This document shows, piece after piece, positions 1 to 4,834 of a stretch of DNA of 5,080 nucleotides (the stretch's first letter is position 1; each line of letters opens with the position of its first letter). The notes beneath the pieces were generated by a model, which saw only the letters and a program-made list of their open reading frames with translations, ran no database searches and was not told where the DNA came from. Made by a program: the position numbers and the translations under genes. The stretch comes from Anaerolineaceae bacterium (lineage in GTDB: Bacteria > Chloroflexota > Anaerolineae > Anaerolineales > Villigracilaceae): NCBI GenBank assembly GCA_009885445.1, contig VFKQ01000256.1, positions 1-5,080 on the forward strand, given 5' to 3'.

Positions 1-245
1 GAAATCGCCGTGGACACGTTGCGCGAGAAAAATAATTTTTCGACGCCCGCAGTATCGGGCGGATTCGCCTTTAGAATTTTGCGCAACTGTTTGTGGAGCA
101 TCTCGAGTCGCGCGGGCGCAGACTCTTCCTTGGGGGTGAGTATCACGCCGAATTTAACAGCGACCAACTCTCCGCGCGGTGTGAGGCGGACGAGGGCGTA
201 ACCTGTCGTGGCGAGTCCGGGGTCAATGCCGAGGGCGAGGGTCAT
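1..245 (-). CDS. ruvC: Crossover junction endodeoxyribonuclease RuvC, N-terminal part (gene runs off the left edge)
   Basis: RuvC is the dimeric nuclease that cuts Holliday junctions after branch migration by RuvAB. Only the first 81 codons are in the window. The protein opens with MTLALGIDPGLATTGYALV, the RNase H-like first strand of the family; Asp8 matches the first catalytic acid (Asp7 in E. coli). Further on, GVEKLFFSRNVSTAI carries Glu69, matching E. coli Glu66, the second catalytic acid. The last two acids lie beyond the edge. The start is fixed by alignment with the very short leader before GIDPG in other RuvCs. It lies 47 bases after the yebC stop on the same strand, a common pairing (yebC-ruvC, often followed by ruvA/ruvB). 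No Shine-Dalgarno sequence precedes the ATG; a palindromic repeat occupies that place. Identity is confident. Confidence 0.95.
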   Translation of the reverse strand, partial: MTLALGIDPGLATTGYALVRLTPRGELVAVKFGVILTPKEESAPARLEMLHKQLRKILKANPPDTAGVEKLFFSRNVSTAI

Positions 246-252
246 TAAATAA

Positions 253-283
253 TGTAGGGGCACGGCGCCGCCGTGCCCCTACA
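253..283. repeat. Perfect palindromic repeat in the yebC-ruvC gap
   Basis: The arms TGTAGGGGCACGGC (253-266) and GCCGTGCCCCTACA (270-283) are exact reverse complements around a 3-base loop. In RNA this gives a very stable 14-bp hairpin on either strand. It ends 7 bases before the ruvC start codon and begins 9 bases past the yebC stop. A related element of the same core length (29 bases) is at 2345-2373. There is no T-run after it on the minus strand, so it is not a classical terminator. It most resembles the short dispersed palindromes (REP-like or MITE-like) common between genes in such genomes. It could protect the yebC mRNA end or limit ruvC translation; that is inference. Confidence 0.85.
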
Positions 284-292
284 AGAAATTTA

Positions 293-1048
293 TTACGCGG
301 CTTCGAGGGCGGCCAGGGTTTCTTCGGAGATGTGGATGTTGTGGAAGACTTCCTGCACGTCGTCGAGTTCTTCGATGGTTTCAATTAATTTGAGCACCGA
401 GAGCGTGTCGTTCGTGTCGAGGTCGAGCTCCTGTTTGGCGATCAGGCGCAGACCGGCTTCTTCGGGGGTGACGTGGACTTCGTGAAGCGAGTCGCTGATG
501 ATCTTGAAGGCGTCGGCGGGGCCGATCATTTCGATGGTGTCGCCGCCGTCGAGCACATCGTCCGCGCCGACGAAGACGCCGAGGTCGAAGGCTTTTTCGA
601 AGGCCATCTGGCTGGAGGGAAAGGCGAAGTAGGATTTGCGGTCGAACTGCCAACCCACCGCGCCGGCCTCGGCGAAGTTTCCGCCCGATTTGGCGAAGGC
701 ATGCCGCAGTTCGGAAAGCGTGCGGTTGCGATTGTCGGTGACACAGTCCACCATGATGGCCGAGCCATGCGGACCGTAGCCTTCGAGGGTCAGGGTCTCG
801 AGTCCGCCGCCGTCTTTGTCTTCGCCCGTGCCGCGTTTGATGGCGCGCTCAATATTGTCCTTGGGCATGTTCTGCGCGCGGGCTTTTTCCACGGCGAGAC
901 GCAGACGAAAGTTGCTGTCCATGTCACTGCCGCCTTCGCGGGCGGCCATGGCAACTTCGCGCGCCAGGCGGGTGAAGATCGCGCCGCGTTTGGCATCCGT
1001 CGCGCCCTTTTTGCGCTTGATGGTGGACCACTTTGAATGACCTGACAT
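293..1048 (-). CDS. yebC: YebC/TACO1 family protein (probable translation factor or transcriptional regulator)
   Basis: A 251-residue protein with the full family length (usually about 240-250). Diagnostic segments are in the right order: MSGHSKWSTIKRKKG at the start, DAKRGAIFTRLAREV (18-32), NMPKDNIERAI (60-70), LEGYGPHGSAIMVDCVTDNR (88-107), RHAFAKSGGN (115-124) and DDVQEVFHN (229-237) near the C terminus. The family was long annotated as a transcriptional regulator; later work ties its members, including mitochondrial TACO1, to translation of proline-rich stretches. It is cytosolic. An in-frame ATG six codons upstream is rejected because it overlaps an AAGGAG six bases before the MSGHSKW start. 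A TATAAT box lies about 55 bases upstream. ruvC follows on the same strand, so the two are probably one transcript. Family assignment is certain; exact function is less so. Confidence 0.97.
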   Translation of the reverse strand: MSGHSKWSTIKRKKGATDAKRGAIFTRLAREVAMAAREGGSDMDSNFRLRLAVEKARAQNMPKDNIERAIKRGTGEDKDGGGLETLTLEGYGPHGSAIMVDCVTDNRNRTLSELRHAFAKSGGNFAEAGAVGWQFDRKSYFAFPSSQMAFEKAFDLGVFVGADDVLDGGDTIEMIGPADAFKIISDSLHEVHVTPEEAGLRLIAKQELDLDTNDTLSVLKLIETIEELDDVQEVFHNIHISEETLAALEAA

Positions 1049-1054
1049 TGAGAA

Positions 1055-1060
1055 CTCCTT
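1055..1060 (-). promoter_or_regulatory. Ribosome binding site of yebC
   Basis: On the minus strand AAGGAG is followed by a six-base spacer and the ATG at 1048. It decides the start: the alternative in-frame ATG at 1066 lies upstream of this site and has no Shine-Dalgarno sequence of its own. Confidence 0.85.
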
Positions 1061-1101
1061 GCACAACCCGCGTATGCGGAAAATTTTTGTTTGGCGGCGG
1101 G

Positions 1102-1107
1102 ATTATA
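1102..1107 (-). promoter_or_regulatory. Probable -10 box of the yebC-ruvC promoter
   Basis: The minus strand reads GGTATAATCC, a perfect TATAAT. A start about 7 bases downstream would give a leader of roughly 47 bases before the yebC ATG. At 16-18 bases upstream there is no good TTGACA match (CCTCAA at best), so the -35 element is weak or absent. The same GGTATAAT octamer occurs in front of the DUF951 gene at 4821-4828. The leader also contains a short CCGC/GCGG inverted repeat near 1069-1080, too weak to interpret. Confidence 0.6.
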
Positions 1108-1174
1108 CCCCGAAGGAGATTGCTTGAGGAAACGTAGAAACCGAATTGTCCGAGAGATGACAGGGAGGTTAGAT

Positions 1175-1531
1175 TCAGTTGAACAAGAAATTAACGTAAT
1201 ACCACCCAAAAAGGAGAGGTAAAAAACTTAGGGTGAGTGGCAAGAACCAGAAAAGAATTGCCTGTTTATTACTCTTGATAAAATGCGCTATCATAAAACC
1301 AATCAGGAACCAGATCAAAAGAGCAATTACTATTTCTGTAAATTCATTGCGTGGACGAAAAAACAACATTCGGACGGCGAGAGGCCATGCAAGAAGGCCG
1401 GCTGCTGATGGGCTGCCGAATAGAAGCATCAAAATGAAAAGACTGATTCCTGCAATTCCTGCTGACAGCAATCCGCCGACGAGTGGGCGTTTCCATTTCG
1501 CAAATTTGCTTGGGGTGGGGGATTCGGTCAT
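1175..1531 (-). CDS. Small integral membrane protein of unknown function
   Basis: I do not recognise this 118-residue protein. It has a short polar N terminus with lysines and arginine (residues 9-15, KFAKWKR), then hydrophobic segments at about 17-39 (containing GISLFILMLLFG), a shorter one at 43-58, one at 65-85 (EIVIALLIWFLIGFMIAHFI) and one at 91-117 rich in aromatic residues and leucine. This suggests three or four membrane passes. The basic patches at 9-15 and around 86-89 suggest a cytosolic N terminus. The start is well supported: AAGGAG (1537-1542) stands five bases before the ATG. The opposite-strand reading frame over the same bases is lysine/arginine-rich and lacks a binding site, so I treat it as a shadow. 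The gene is more AT-rich than yebC and pyrD, and its end is about 70 bases from the yebC -10 box. It has no obvious functional link to its neighbours. Confidence 0.75.
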   Translation of the reverse strand: MTESPTPSKFAKWKRPLVGGLLSAGIAGISLFILMLLFGSPSAAGLLAWPLAVRMLFFRPRNEFTEIVIALLIWFLIGFMIAHFIKSNKQAILFWFLPLTLSFLPLLFGWYYVNFLFN

Positions 1532-1635
1532 GGGGACTCCTTGTGTTTGAGGGCGTGATTGAAAACAGATTCAATAGACAAAACACGACGCAACTGCGAA
1601 GGGTGCGCGCTTGCGGGATTGGACCTCACCCCCAA

Positions 1636-1657
1636 CCCCTCTCCTGAAGGAGAGGGG
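1636..1657. repeat. Palindromic repeat in front of the toxin-antitoxin promoter
   Basis: CCCCTCTCCT (1636-1645) and AGGAGAGGGG (1648-1657) are exact reverse complements, giving a 9-bp hairpin with a TGAA tetraloop. Together with the preceding CCTCACCCCCAA it matches a type of short intergenic repeat found in many copies in a wide range of bacterial genomes (recalled pattern, not searched). It ends 14 bases before the extended -10 box of the antitoxin gene and so covers the place where a -35 element would lie. Confidence 0.7.
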
Positions 1658-1671
1658 AGTGGAATCAAATA

Positions 1672-1680
1672 TGCTATACT
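1672..1680 (+). promoter_or_regulatory. Probable extended -10 promoter of the toxin-antitoxin operon
   Basis: TGCTATACT is an extended -10 element (TGn followed by TATACT, five of six bases matching TATAAT). Extended -10 promoters can work without a -35 box, and none is visible here because the GC-rich palindrome occupies that position. A start near 1687 would leave a leader of about 17 bases with the AAGGAG at 1692-1697 correctly placed. Confidence 0.5.
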
Positions 1681-1703
1681 TCGAAACAAGCAAGGAGAAA
1701 AAA

Positions 1704-1919
1704 ATGACACAAGTAGAGTTGGCCTTCGCTGAAATTGAAAAACTTCCCCCAACGGAACAAAACGAATTCGCCGAATGGATTCTGGAAGAGTTGCATTCCG
1801 AAGAGCGCTGGGCAAAGTTATTTGCCGAGTCGGGCGATGTTTTGTCGAGTCTCGCGGATGAAGCTCTGCTAGAGCACAAGACAAAGAAAACCAAAAGACT
1901 TGACCCCGAAACTTTATGA
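1704..1919 (+). CDS. Putative antitoxin of a type II toxin-antitoxin pair
   Basis: A 71-residue acidic, helical protein: VELAFAEIEKLPPTEQNEFA, then WILEELHSEERW, AKLFAESGDVLSSLADEAL and a basic tail ending KRLDPETL. I know this pattern (LP..EQ..A.W.LEEL.SE.RW...FA.S.D.L..LADEAL) from short proteins found before RelE/ParE-like toxins in Chloroflexi and cyanobacteria. No ribbon-helix-helix or helix-turn-helix domain is evident, so DNA binding, if any, is unproven. The start is set by AAGGAG at 1692-1697, six bases before the ATG; the longer frame back to 1611 only reads through the palindromic repeat. Its TGA overlaps the next ATG as ATGA, the usual coupling of antitoxin to toxin. The toxin downstream is frameshifted, so the antitoxin may now be an orphan. 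Role is inferred from pattern and context. Confidence 0.8.
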   Translation: MTQVELAFAEIEKLPPTEQNEFAEWILEELHSEERWAKLFAESGDVLSSLADEALLEHKTKKTKRLDPETL

Positions 1920-2190
1920 ACTCGCACACCTCTGAGAAGTTTCGGAAAGCCTTTGCAGAATTGCCTGCCGATGTTCAAAATCAAGCGCGACGGGCATATC
2001 GGCTTTTTGTTGAAAACCCCCAATACCAAGCTTACGTTTCAAGTCCATTCACCCGACCCGCCCTATTTACTCGGTGCGGGTCGGATTAAATTATCGTGCT
2101 GTGGGTATTCGTGACGGAAATGACATTATCTGGTATTGGATTGGACCACATGGGGAATACGATCAATTAATTCGGCAGTTCAAGAAATAA
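1916..2190 (+). pseudogene. RelE/ParE-family toxin gene, interrupted by a -1 frameshift
   Basis: Family members cleave mRNA at the ribosome (RelE type) or poison gyrase (ParE type). From the ATG at 1916 the first frame encodes MNSHTSEKFRKAFAELPADV and continues to RAYRLFVENP, a typical toxin N-terminal half, but then reads 24 unrelated codons to a TAA at 2087-2089. The C-terminal half is intact in the -1 frame: SLRFKSIHPTRPIYSVRVG, then LNYRAVGIRDGNDIIWYWIG and PHGEYDQLIRQFKK, ending at TAA 2188-2190. Joining the halves gives about 91 residues, the normal family length. The -1 frame has a TGA at 2011-2013, so the shift must lie after that; homology places it at about 2014-2031. One missing C near TACCAAGC (2024-2031) would explain it. 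Alternatives are a base-calling error or programmed frameshifting at AAACCCC (2014-2020). It overlaps the antitoxin stop by four bases. Family assignment is strong; functional state is unknown. Confidence 0.85.
2053..2084 (+). other. GC-rich stem-loop inside the toxin coding region
   Basis: CCGACCCGC (2053-2061) and GCGGGTCGG (2076-2084) form a perfect 9-bp stem with a 14-base loop. It lies 32 bases past the end of the AAACCCC heptamer, further than the usual 5-9 base spacing of frameshift-stimulating structures. The arms encode the family-typical residues PTRP and VRVG, so the pairing may be accidental. It is the most stable local structure inside the toxin gene and spans the first-frame stop's upstream flank. 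Confidence 0.5.
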
Positions 2191-2344
2191 AATTCTCTCA
2201 ATTCGCGCACCCTCCAGTCAGCCCGCAAATTATTATCCTGACCAAAGAAAAGCGATCACAATCGAGACTGGTATTAACGCCACCACAAGCCAGAGCCAAA
2301 TCGTACGTGCCTTTTTAGAAGAAGAAAATTAAAGGATGGTAATG

Positions 2345-2373
2345 GTGGGGGCGCGCGGCCGCCATGCCCCCAC
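2345..2373. repeat. Imperfect palindromic repeat in front of the DinB-like gene
   Basis: The outer arms GTGGGGGC (2345-2352) and GCCCCCAC (2366-2373) pair perfectly; the inner part is imperfect around GCGGCCGC (2355-2362). It aligns without gaps over 29 bases to the element at 254-282, with 23 identical positions by my count. One difference is compensatory: the third base A paired to T there is G paired to C here. It stands seven bases before the GAGGA ribosome binding site of the DinB-like gene. The 154 bases before it (2191-2344) hold no gene that I can support. Confidence 0.7.
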
Positions 2374-2390
2374 TTCAATGAGGAAAAATT

Positions 2391-2900
2391 ATGGAGCTCA
2401 AAAAATATTTAACCACCATCTACGACTACAACTACTGGGCCAACAAACGTTACCTCGCCGTAGCCGCTACATTGAGCGACGAACAATTGCATCATAAACA
2501 AGGCCACAGTTGGGACAGCGTCCATGCAGTGTTCGTACACATGCTGAGTTCCGAACGCATGTGGCCGCAACGCTGGCGTGGCGAAAAAGCAGAATTTCTC
2601 GACGCAAAAGATTTTCCAAACATAACCTCTATTCAGGAATATTGGATGGATGTAGAAAAAAACATGCGCGCCTTCATCGCGCAACAAACCGAAGAATCGC
2701 TTGAGAGGCCCGTCAGCTACACCAACCCCAAAGGCGAAACCTTCACCTTGCCGCTGTGGCAGATGATGGTTCAGCCGCCGAATCACAACACGCATCATCG
2801 CGGCGAGCTGGCCGCCATGTTCGCGCTCATGCAAGTGCCGCACCCCGAAGAGGAAATCATTCAATATTTCCTCAACGTCAGCGGGCAGAAGAAATTCTAG
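2391..2900 (+). CDS. DinB/YfiT-like family protein, putative metal-dependent enzyme
   Basis: A 169-residue protein with the four-helix DinB fold signature. It opens ELKKYLTTIYDYNYWANKRY, the first helix with the typical W.N. Helix two carries SWDSVHAVFVHMLSSERMW, with His50 as the first metal ligand. The last motif NHNTHHRGEL (131-140) supplies His132 and His136 in the HxxxH spacing and is followed by LAAMFALMQV. This His triad binds a divalent metal in characterised members, some of which act as thiol-dependent transferases (mycothiol or bacillithiol) or on damage products; the substrate here cannot be told. There is no signal peptide, so it is probably cytosolic. GAGGA at 2380-2384 lies six bases before the ATG. 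A hairpin follows the stop and pyrD begins 48 bases on. Family is confident, function is open. Confidence 0.93.
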   Translation: MELKKYLTTIYDYNYWANKRYLAVAATLSDEQLHHKQGHSWDSVHAVFVHMLSSERMWPQRWRGEKAEFLDAKDFPNITSIQEYWMDVEKNMRAFIAQQTEESLERPVSYTNPKGETFTLPLWQMMVQPPNHNTHHRGELAAMFALMQVPHPEEEIIQYFLNVSGQKKF

Positions 2901-2906
2901 CAGGCA

Positions 2907-2941
2907 AAACTGACAGTCACTTACAAAGTGACTGTCGGTTT
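2907..2941 (+). terminator. Hairpin between the DinB-like gene and pyrD, possible weak terminator or leader element
   Basis: GACAGTCAC (2912-2920) pairs exactly with GTGACTGTC (2928-2936) around a seven-base loop TTACAAA. The stem extends outward through a G-T pair, a C-G pair and three A-T pairs to 2907/2941. It starts six bases after the DinB-like stop. The tail after it (TTTAAATAAAA) is a poor U-tract, so termination would be weak. Its end is only seven bases before the pyrD ATG, so it may instead affect pyrD translation. No Shine-Dalgarno sequence is visible between hairpin and ATG. Confidence 0.55.
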
Positions 2942-2948
2942 AAATAAA

Positions 2949-3971
2949 ATGTACAAACTCATGCGCCCGCTCCTCTTTCGTCTCGACCCCGAAACTGCGC
3001 ATCGCCTCACGCTTTACGCTTTACGTTTTGCGGGAAACTTCGCGCCCACGCGCTTACTGCTCCATCTTCTTTATTACGCGCCCGCCAAACCCATCCACGC
3101 TTTTGGGCTGACGTTTCAAAACCCCATCGGACTCGCCGCTGGATACGACAAAGACGGCATCGCCATTCGTGGACTCTCCGCGCTGGGATTCGGTCACCTC
3201 GAAATAGGGACGGTCACGCCGCTCCCTCAAGCGGGTGCCCCGCGCCCGCGCCTCTTCAGGCTGACAGAGGACGAGGCCGTGATCAATCGCATGGGCTTCC
3301 CCAGCCGTGGTGCCGAGATTGTCAGTAAACAGTTAGTGGTGATCAGTCATCCGTCGAGAACGGTGCTTGGTATAAATCTTGGCAAAAATAAAGACACGCC
3401 CAACGAGCAGGCCGTCTTTGATTATCTCAGCCTCCTGCAAACTTTTGCGCCCCACGCAGATTATTTAACCATCAACGTCAGCTCGCCCAATACCGCGGGA
3501 TTGCGTGACTTGCAGGCGCGCGCCGCGCTTGAGGCGTTGTTGAGTCAACTTCACGCGCAACGAAAACTGGAAGAAAAGCGACTCGAAAAACATTTGCCAC
3601 TGCTCGTTAAATTGTCACCAGACTTGAGCGACGCAGAACTTGATGACGCGCTGGATGTTATTCTGCGCACAGGCATGGACGGAGTCATCGCGACGAACAC
3701 GACTCTTTCGCGCGAGGGGTTGCGTTCAGACCGTCAGCTAGAATCAGGTGGGTTAAGCGGCGGCCCGCTTGGGGCGCGGAGTGAGGCGCTGTTGGGGCGG
3801 GTGATTAAGCGAGTCGAGGGGAGAGTCCCCATAGTGAGCGTGGGCGGAATCATGAATCCTGAAGATGCTCGGCGCAGACTCGACATGGGGGCGACTTTGC
3901 TGCAGGTGTATTCGGGTTTGGTGTTTCATGGGCCGTCGTTGGTGCGCAAGGGAGCGCTCAAAGTATGTTAA
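2949..3971 (+). CDS. pyrD: Dihydroorotate dehydrogenase (quinone), class 2
   Basis: It oxidises dihydroorotate to orotate in de novo pyrimidine synthesis, passing electrons through FMN to the quinone pool. The 340-residue protein begins MYKLMRPLLFRLDPETAHRL, the class 2 N-terminal helical extension that docks on the membrane and takes quinone. Then come NPIGLAAGYDKDG (58-70, with Lys68), GHLEIGTVTP (82-91) and NRMGFPSRG (113-121). INVSSPNTAGLRDLQ (175-189) carries Ser179, the class 2 catalytic base, flanked by Asn176 and Asn181. LVKLSPD (Lys221), ATNTT (248-252), the glycines in VSVGGI (297-301) and VYSGLVFHGP (320-329) complete the FMN and substrate site. The start was chosen by homology: the upstream in-frame GTG at 2928 lies in the hairpin. 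No clear ribosome binding site precedes the ATG. The tail GALKVC is a little short but plausible. The gene looks functional. Confidence 0.96.
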   Translation: MYKLMRPLLFRLDPETAHRLTLYALRFAGNFAPTRLLLHLLYYAPAKPIHAFGLTFQNPIGLAAGYDKDGIAIRGLSALGFGHLEIGTVTPLPQAGAPRPRLFRLTEDEAVINRMGFPSRGAEIVSKQLVVISHPSRTVLGINLGKNKDTPNEQAVFDYLSLLQTFAPHADYLTINVSSPNTAGLRDLQARAALEALLSQLHAQRKLEEKRLEKHLPLLVKLSPDLSDAELDDALDVILRTGMDGVIATNTTLSREGLRSDRQLESGGLSGGPLGARSEALLGRVIKRVEGRVPIVSVGGIMNPEDARRRLDMGATLLQVYSGLVFHGPSLVRKGALKVC

Positions 3972-4034
3972 GAGGGGCGATAAATTGGAGGTAACAGGGT
4001 TCAAGGCGTCTCAAGATTTAATGAGCCAGGCGGC

Positions 4035-4079
4035 TCTGGCGGTAGCAATAACACCGGCTAAAGTGTACGGAGCGCCAGA
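4035..4079. other. Inverted repeat in the convergent gap between pyrD and the phosphoribosyltransferase
   Basis: The 122-base gap 3972-4093 separates two genes that end facing each other and contains no gene I can support. TCTGGCG (4035-4041) is the exact reverse complement of CGCCAGA (4073-4079), with a small ACAC/GTGT pairing nested inside (4051-4054 / 4063-4066). There is no T-run on either side, so it is not a standard terminator. It could be a structured transcript end for both genes, or chance. Confidence 0.3.
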
Positions 4080-4093
4080 ATGTTTTAGGTGAG

Positions 4094-4645
4094 TTAATCA
4101 GTAAACAACGGCAGATGCCCCAGTGAATAAATGTTCATCCACTGGGCGCGGTCACCTTCGGTGAGGATGGCGGCCTCGGCGGTGACTTTCGCGCCGGCCT
4201 TGTCCATCAGCACGCGCATGCCCTGCAACGTGGAGCCAGTAGAAATGACGTCGTCTATGATGGCTACTTGTTTGCCTTTTAGCATTGCGCGGTCTTTCTC
4301 GTCGAGCACCAACACTTGGGGCTGGCCGGTGGTGATCGACAGAGTCTCGGCGCGCAGGGCGTCGCCCATGTAGGCCTTGTAACTCTTGCGCAAAATAATA
4401 TAAGGTTTTTTCATTGCGGTTGAAAGCGCGTATGCCAGCGGAATAGACTTGGCCTCGGCGGTGACCAACACATCAATTTTCTCGTTCTTTAATTTTTTGC
4501 TTAGCTCACGCGCGCAGGCTTGCACCAACTCGGTGTCGCCTAAAATGTTGAGGATGGCAATCTTCAGCCCGGGCTTGATCTCAAACAGGGGTAGTTTACG
4601 TTTCAGTCCCGCGATGGTGATGGAATAGTTTTTTCTAGCGCTCAT
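4094..4645 (-). CDS. Purine-type phosphoribosyltransferase (adenine phosphoribosyltransferase-like)
   Basis: A 183-residue type I phosphoribosyltransferase, expected to join a nucleobase to PRPP with release of pyrophosphate. The PRPP-binding motif is clear at VAIIDDVISTGSTL (127-140): Asp131-Asp132, then the TGST loop. The pyrophosphate loop is at VLVTAEAKSIPLAYAL (59-74). The N-terminal hood SITIAGLKRKLPL, the LGDTELVQACARELSKKL segment, SITTGQPQVLVLD and the C-terminal LPLF match a group of APT-like enzymes I know from Firmicutes and Chloroflexi. It is not PyrE: the orotate-specific layout is missing, so standing opposite pyrD is probably coincidental. The base used (adenine, xanthine or other) cannot be told. 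GGGAG (4652-4656) lies six bases before the ATG. The upstream region carries a repeat cluster that may regulate it. Confidence 0.88.
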   Translation of the reverse strand: MSARKNYSITIAGLKRKLPLFEIKPGLKIAILNILGDTELVQACARELSKKLKNEKIDVLVTAEAKSIPLAYALSTAMKKPYIILRKSYKAYMGDALRAETLSITTGQPQVLVLDEKDRAMLKGKQVAIIDDVISTGSTLQGMRVLMDKAGAKVTAEAAILTEGDRAQWMNIYSLGHLPLFTD

Positions 4646-4705
4646 AGGTGACTCCCAAATTGATTTCGGTTAGTTTAATTCAGAACGGTGTTTTACGCCA
4701 TGAGA

Positions 4706-4754
4706 AGCCATGCCCGACTCATAGCTTTTGCAAAAGCCATAATGCCCGACTCAT
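4706..4754. repeat. Direct repeat pair flanking a palindrome, upstream of the phosphoribosyltransferase
   Basis: ATGCCCGACTCAT occurs exactly at 4710-4722 and again at 4742-4754, 32 bases apart (about three helical turns). Each copy is preceded by AGCC (4706-4709, 4735-4738), with two extra bases in the second copy. Between them sits a 14-base perfect palindrome. The cluster is 60-110 bases before the phosphoribosyltransferase ATG and about 80 bases before the DUF951 ATG, in the divergent promoter region. Paired operator half-sites are one reading; a small local duplication is another. Confidence 0.7.
4724..4737. promoter_or_regulatory. Perfect 14-bp palindrome, candidate operator
   Basis: GCTTTTGCAAAAGC reads the same on both strands and is centred between the two copies of a 13-base direct repeat. 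Its size and symmetry fit the binding site of a dimeric regulator, possibly of LacI type, but it does not match a known operator that I can name. As RNA it could form only a short hairpin. Confidence 0.4.
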
Positions 4755-4822
4755 TCTCTCTGATTAGTCAATTAACAACAAACTCTTAACAGGCTCTCGG
4801 GCAGGCTGGCGAGGATGAACGG

Positions 4823-4828
4823 TATAAT
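4823..4828 (+). promoter_or_regulatory. -10 box of a probable leaderless promoter for the DUF951 gene
   Basis: TATAAT is a perfect -10 hexamer, with six bases (4829-4834) between it and the ATG. Transcription starting at the usual distance would begin on the A of the ATG, giving a leaderless mRNA. This fits the absence of any Shine-Dalgarno sequence. No TTGACA-like -35 box is seen at 16-18 bases upstream. Confidence 0.65.
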
Positions 4829-4834
4829 TTTCAT

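Noticed and set aside
473..1036. Long plus-strand open frame opposite yebC.
   Set aside because: It is the antisense shadow of a clear, full-length YebC and has no ribosome binding site or recognisable domain.
1233..1550. Plus-strand open frame opposite the membrane protein.
   Set aside because: It is basic and low in structure, as expected for the complement of a hydrophobic gene, and lacks a ribosome binding site, whereas the minus-strand gene has AAGGAG well placed.
1611..1703. Extended antitoxin start at 1611.
   Set aside because: The extra residues are encoded by the palindromic repeat and the promoter; the start at 1704 has an ideal Shine-Dalgarno sequence.
2171..2332. An open frame without start codon between the toxin and the DinB-like gene, ending with a protein-like stretch (SQIVRAFLEEEN).
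   Set aside because: It has no start codon or ribosome binding site and no family I recognise. It could be a gene remnant, but 54 codons without a stop is not enough evidence.
253..2373. CRISPR array, tRNA or self-contained mobile element.
   Set aside because: The palindromes are isolated and far apart, with no regular spacers, no tRNA cloverleaf and no transposase gene in the window.
4021..4092. Possible 23-codon peptide in the convergent gap, with a GGAGG at 3987-3991.
   Set aside because: The GGAGG is about 30 bases before the ATG, too far to serve it, and the sequence overlaps an inverted repeat; no coding signal is evident.
4738..4771. Minus-strand TTGACT (4766-4771) and ATTATG (4738-4743) as a promoter for the phosphoribosyltransferase.
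   Set aside because: The spacer of 22 bases is too long for a standard promoter, and no better -10 box sits at 16-18 bases.
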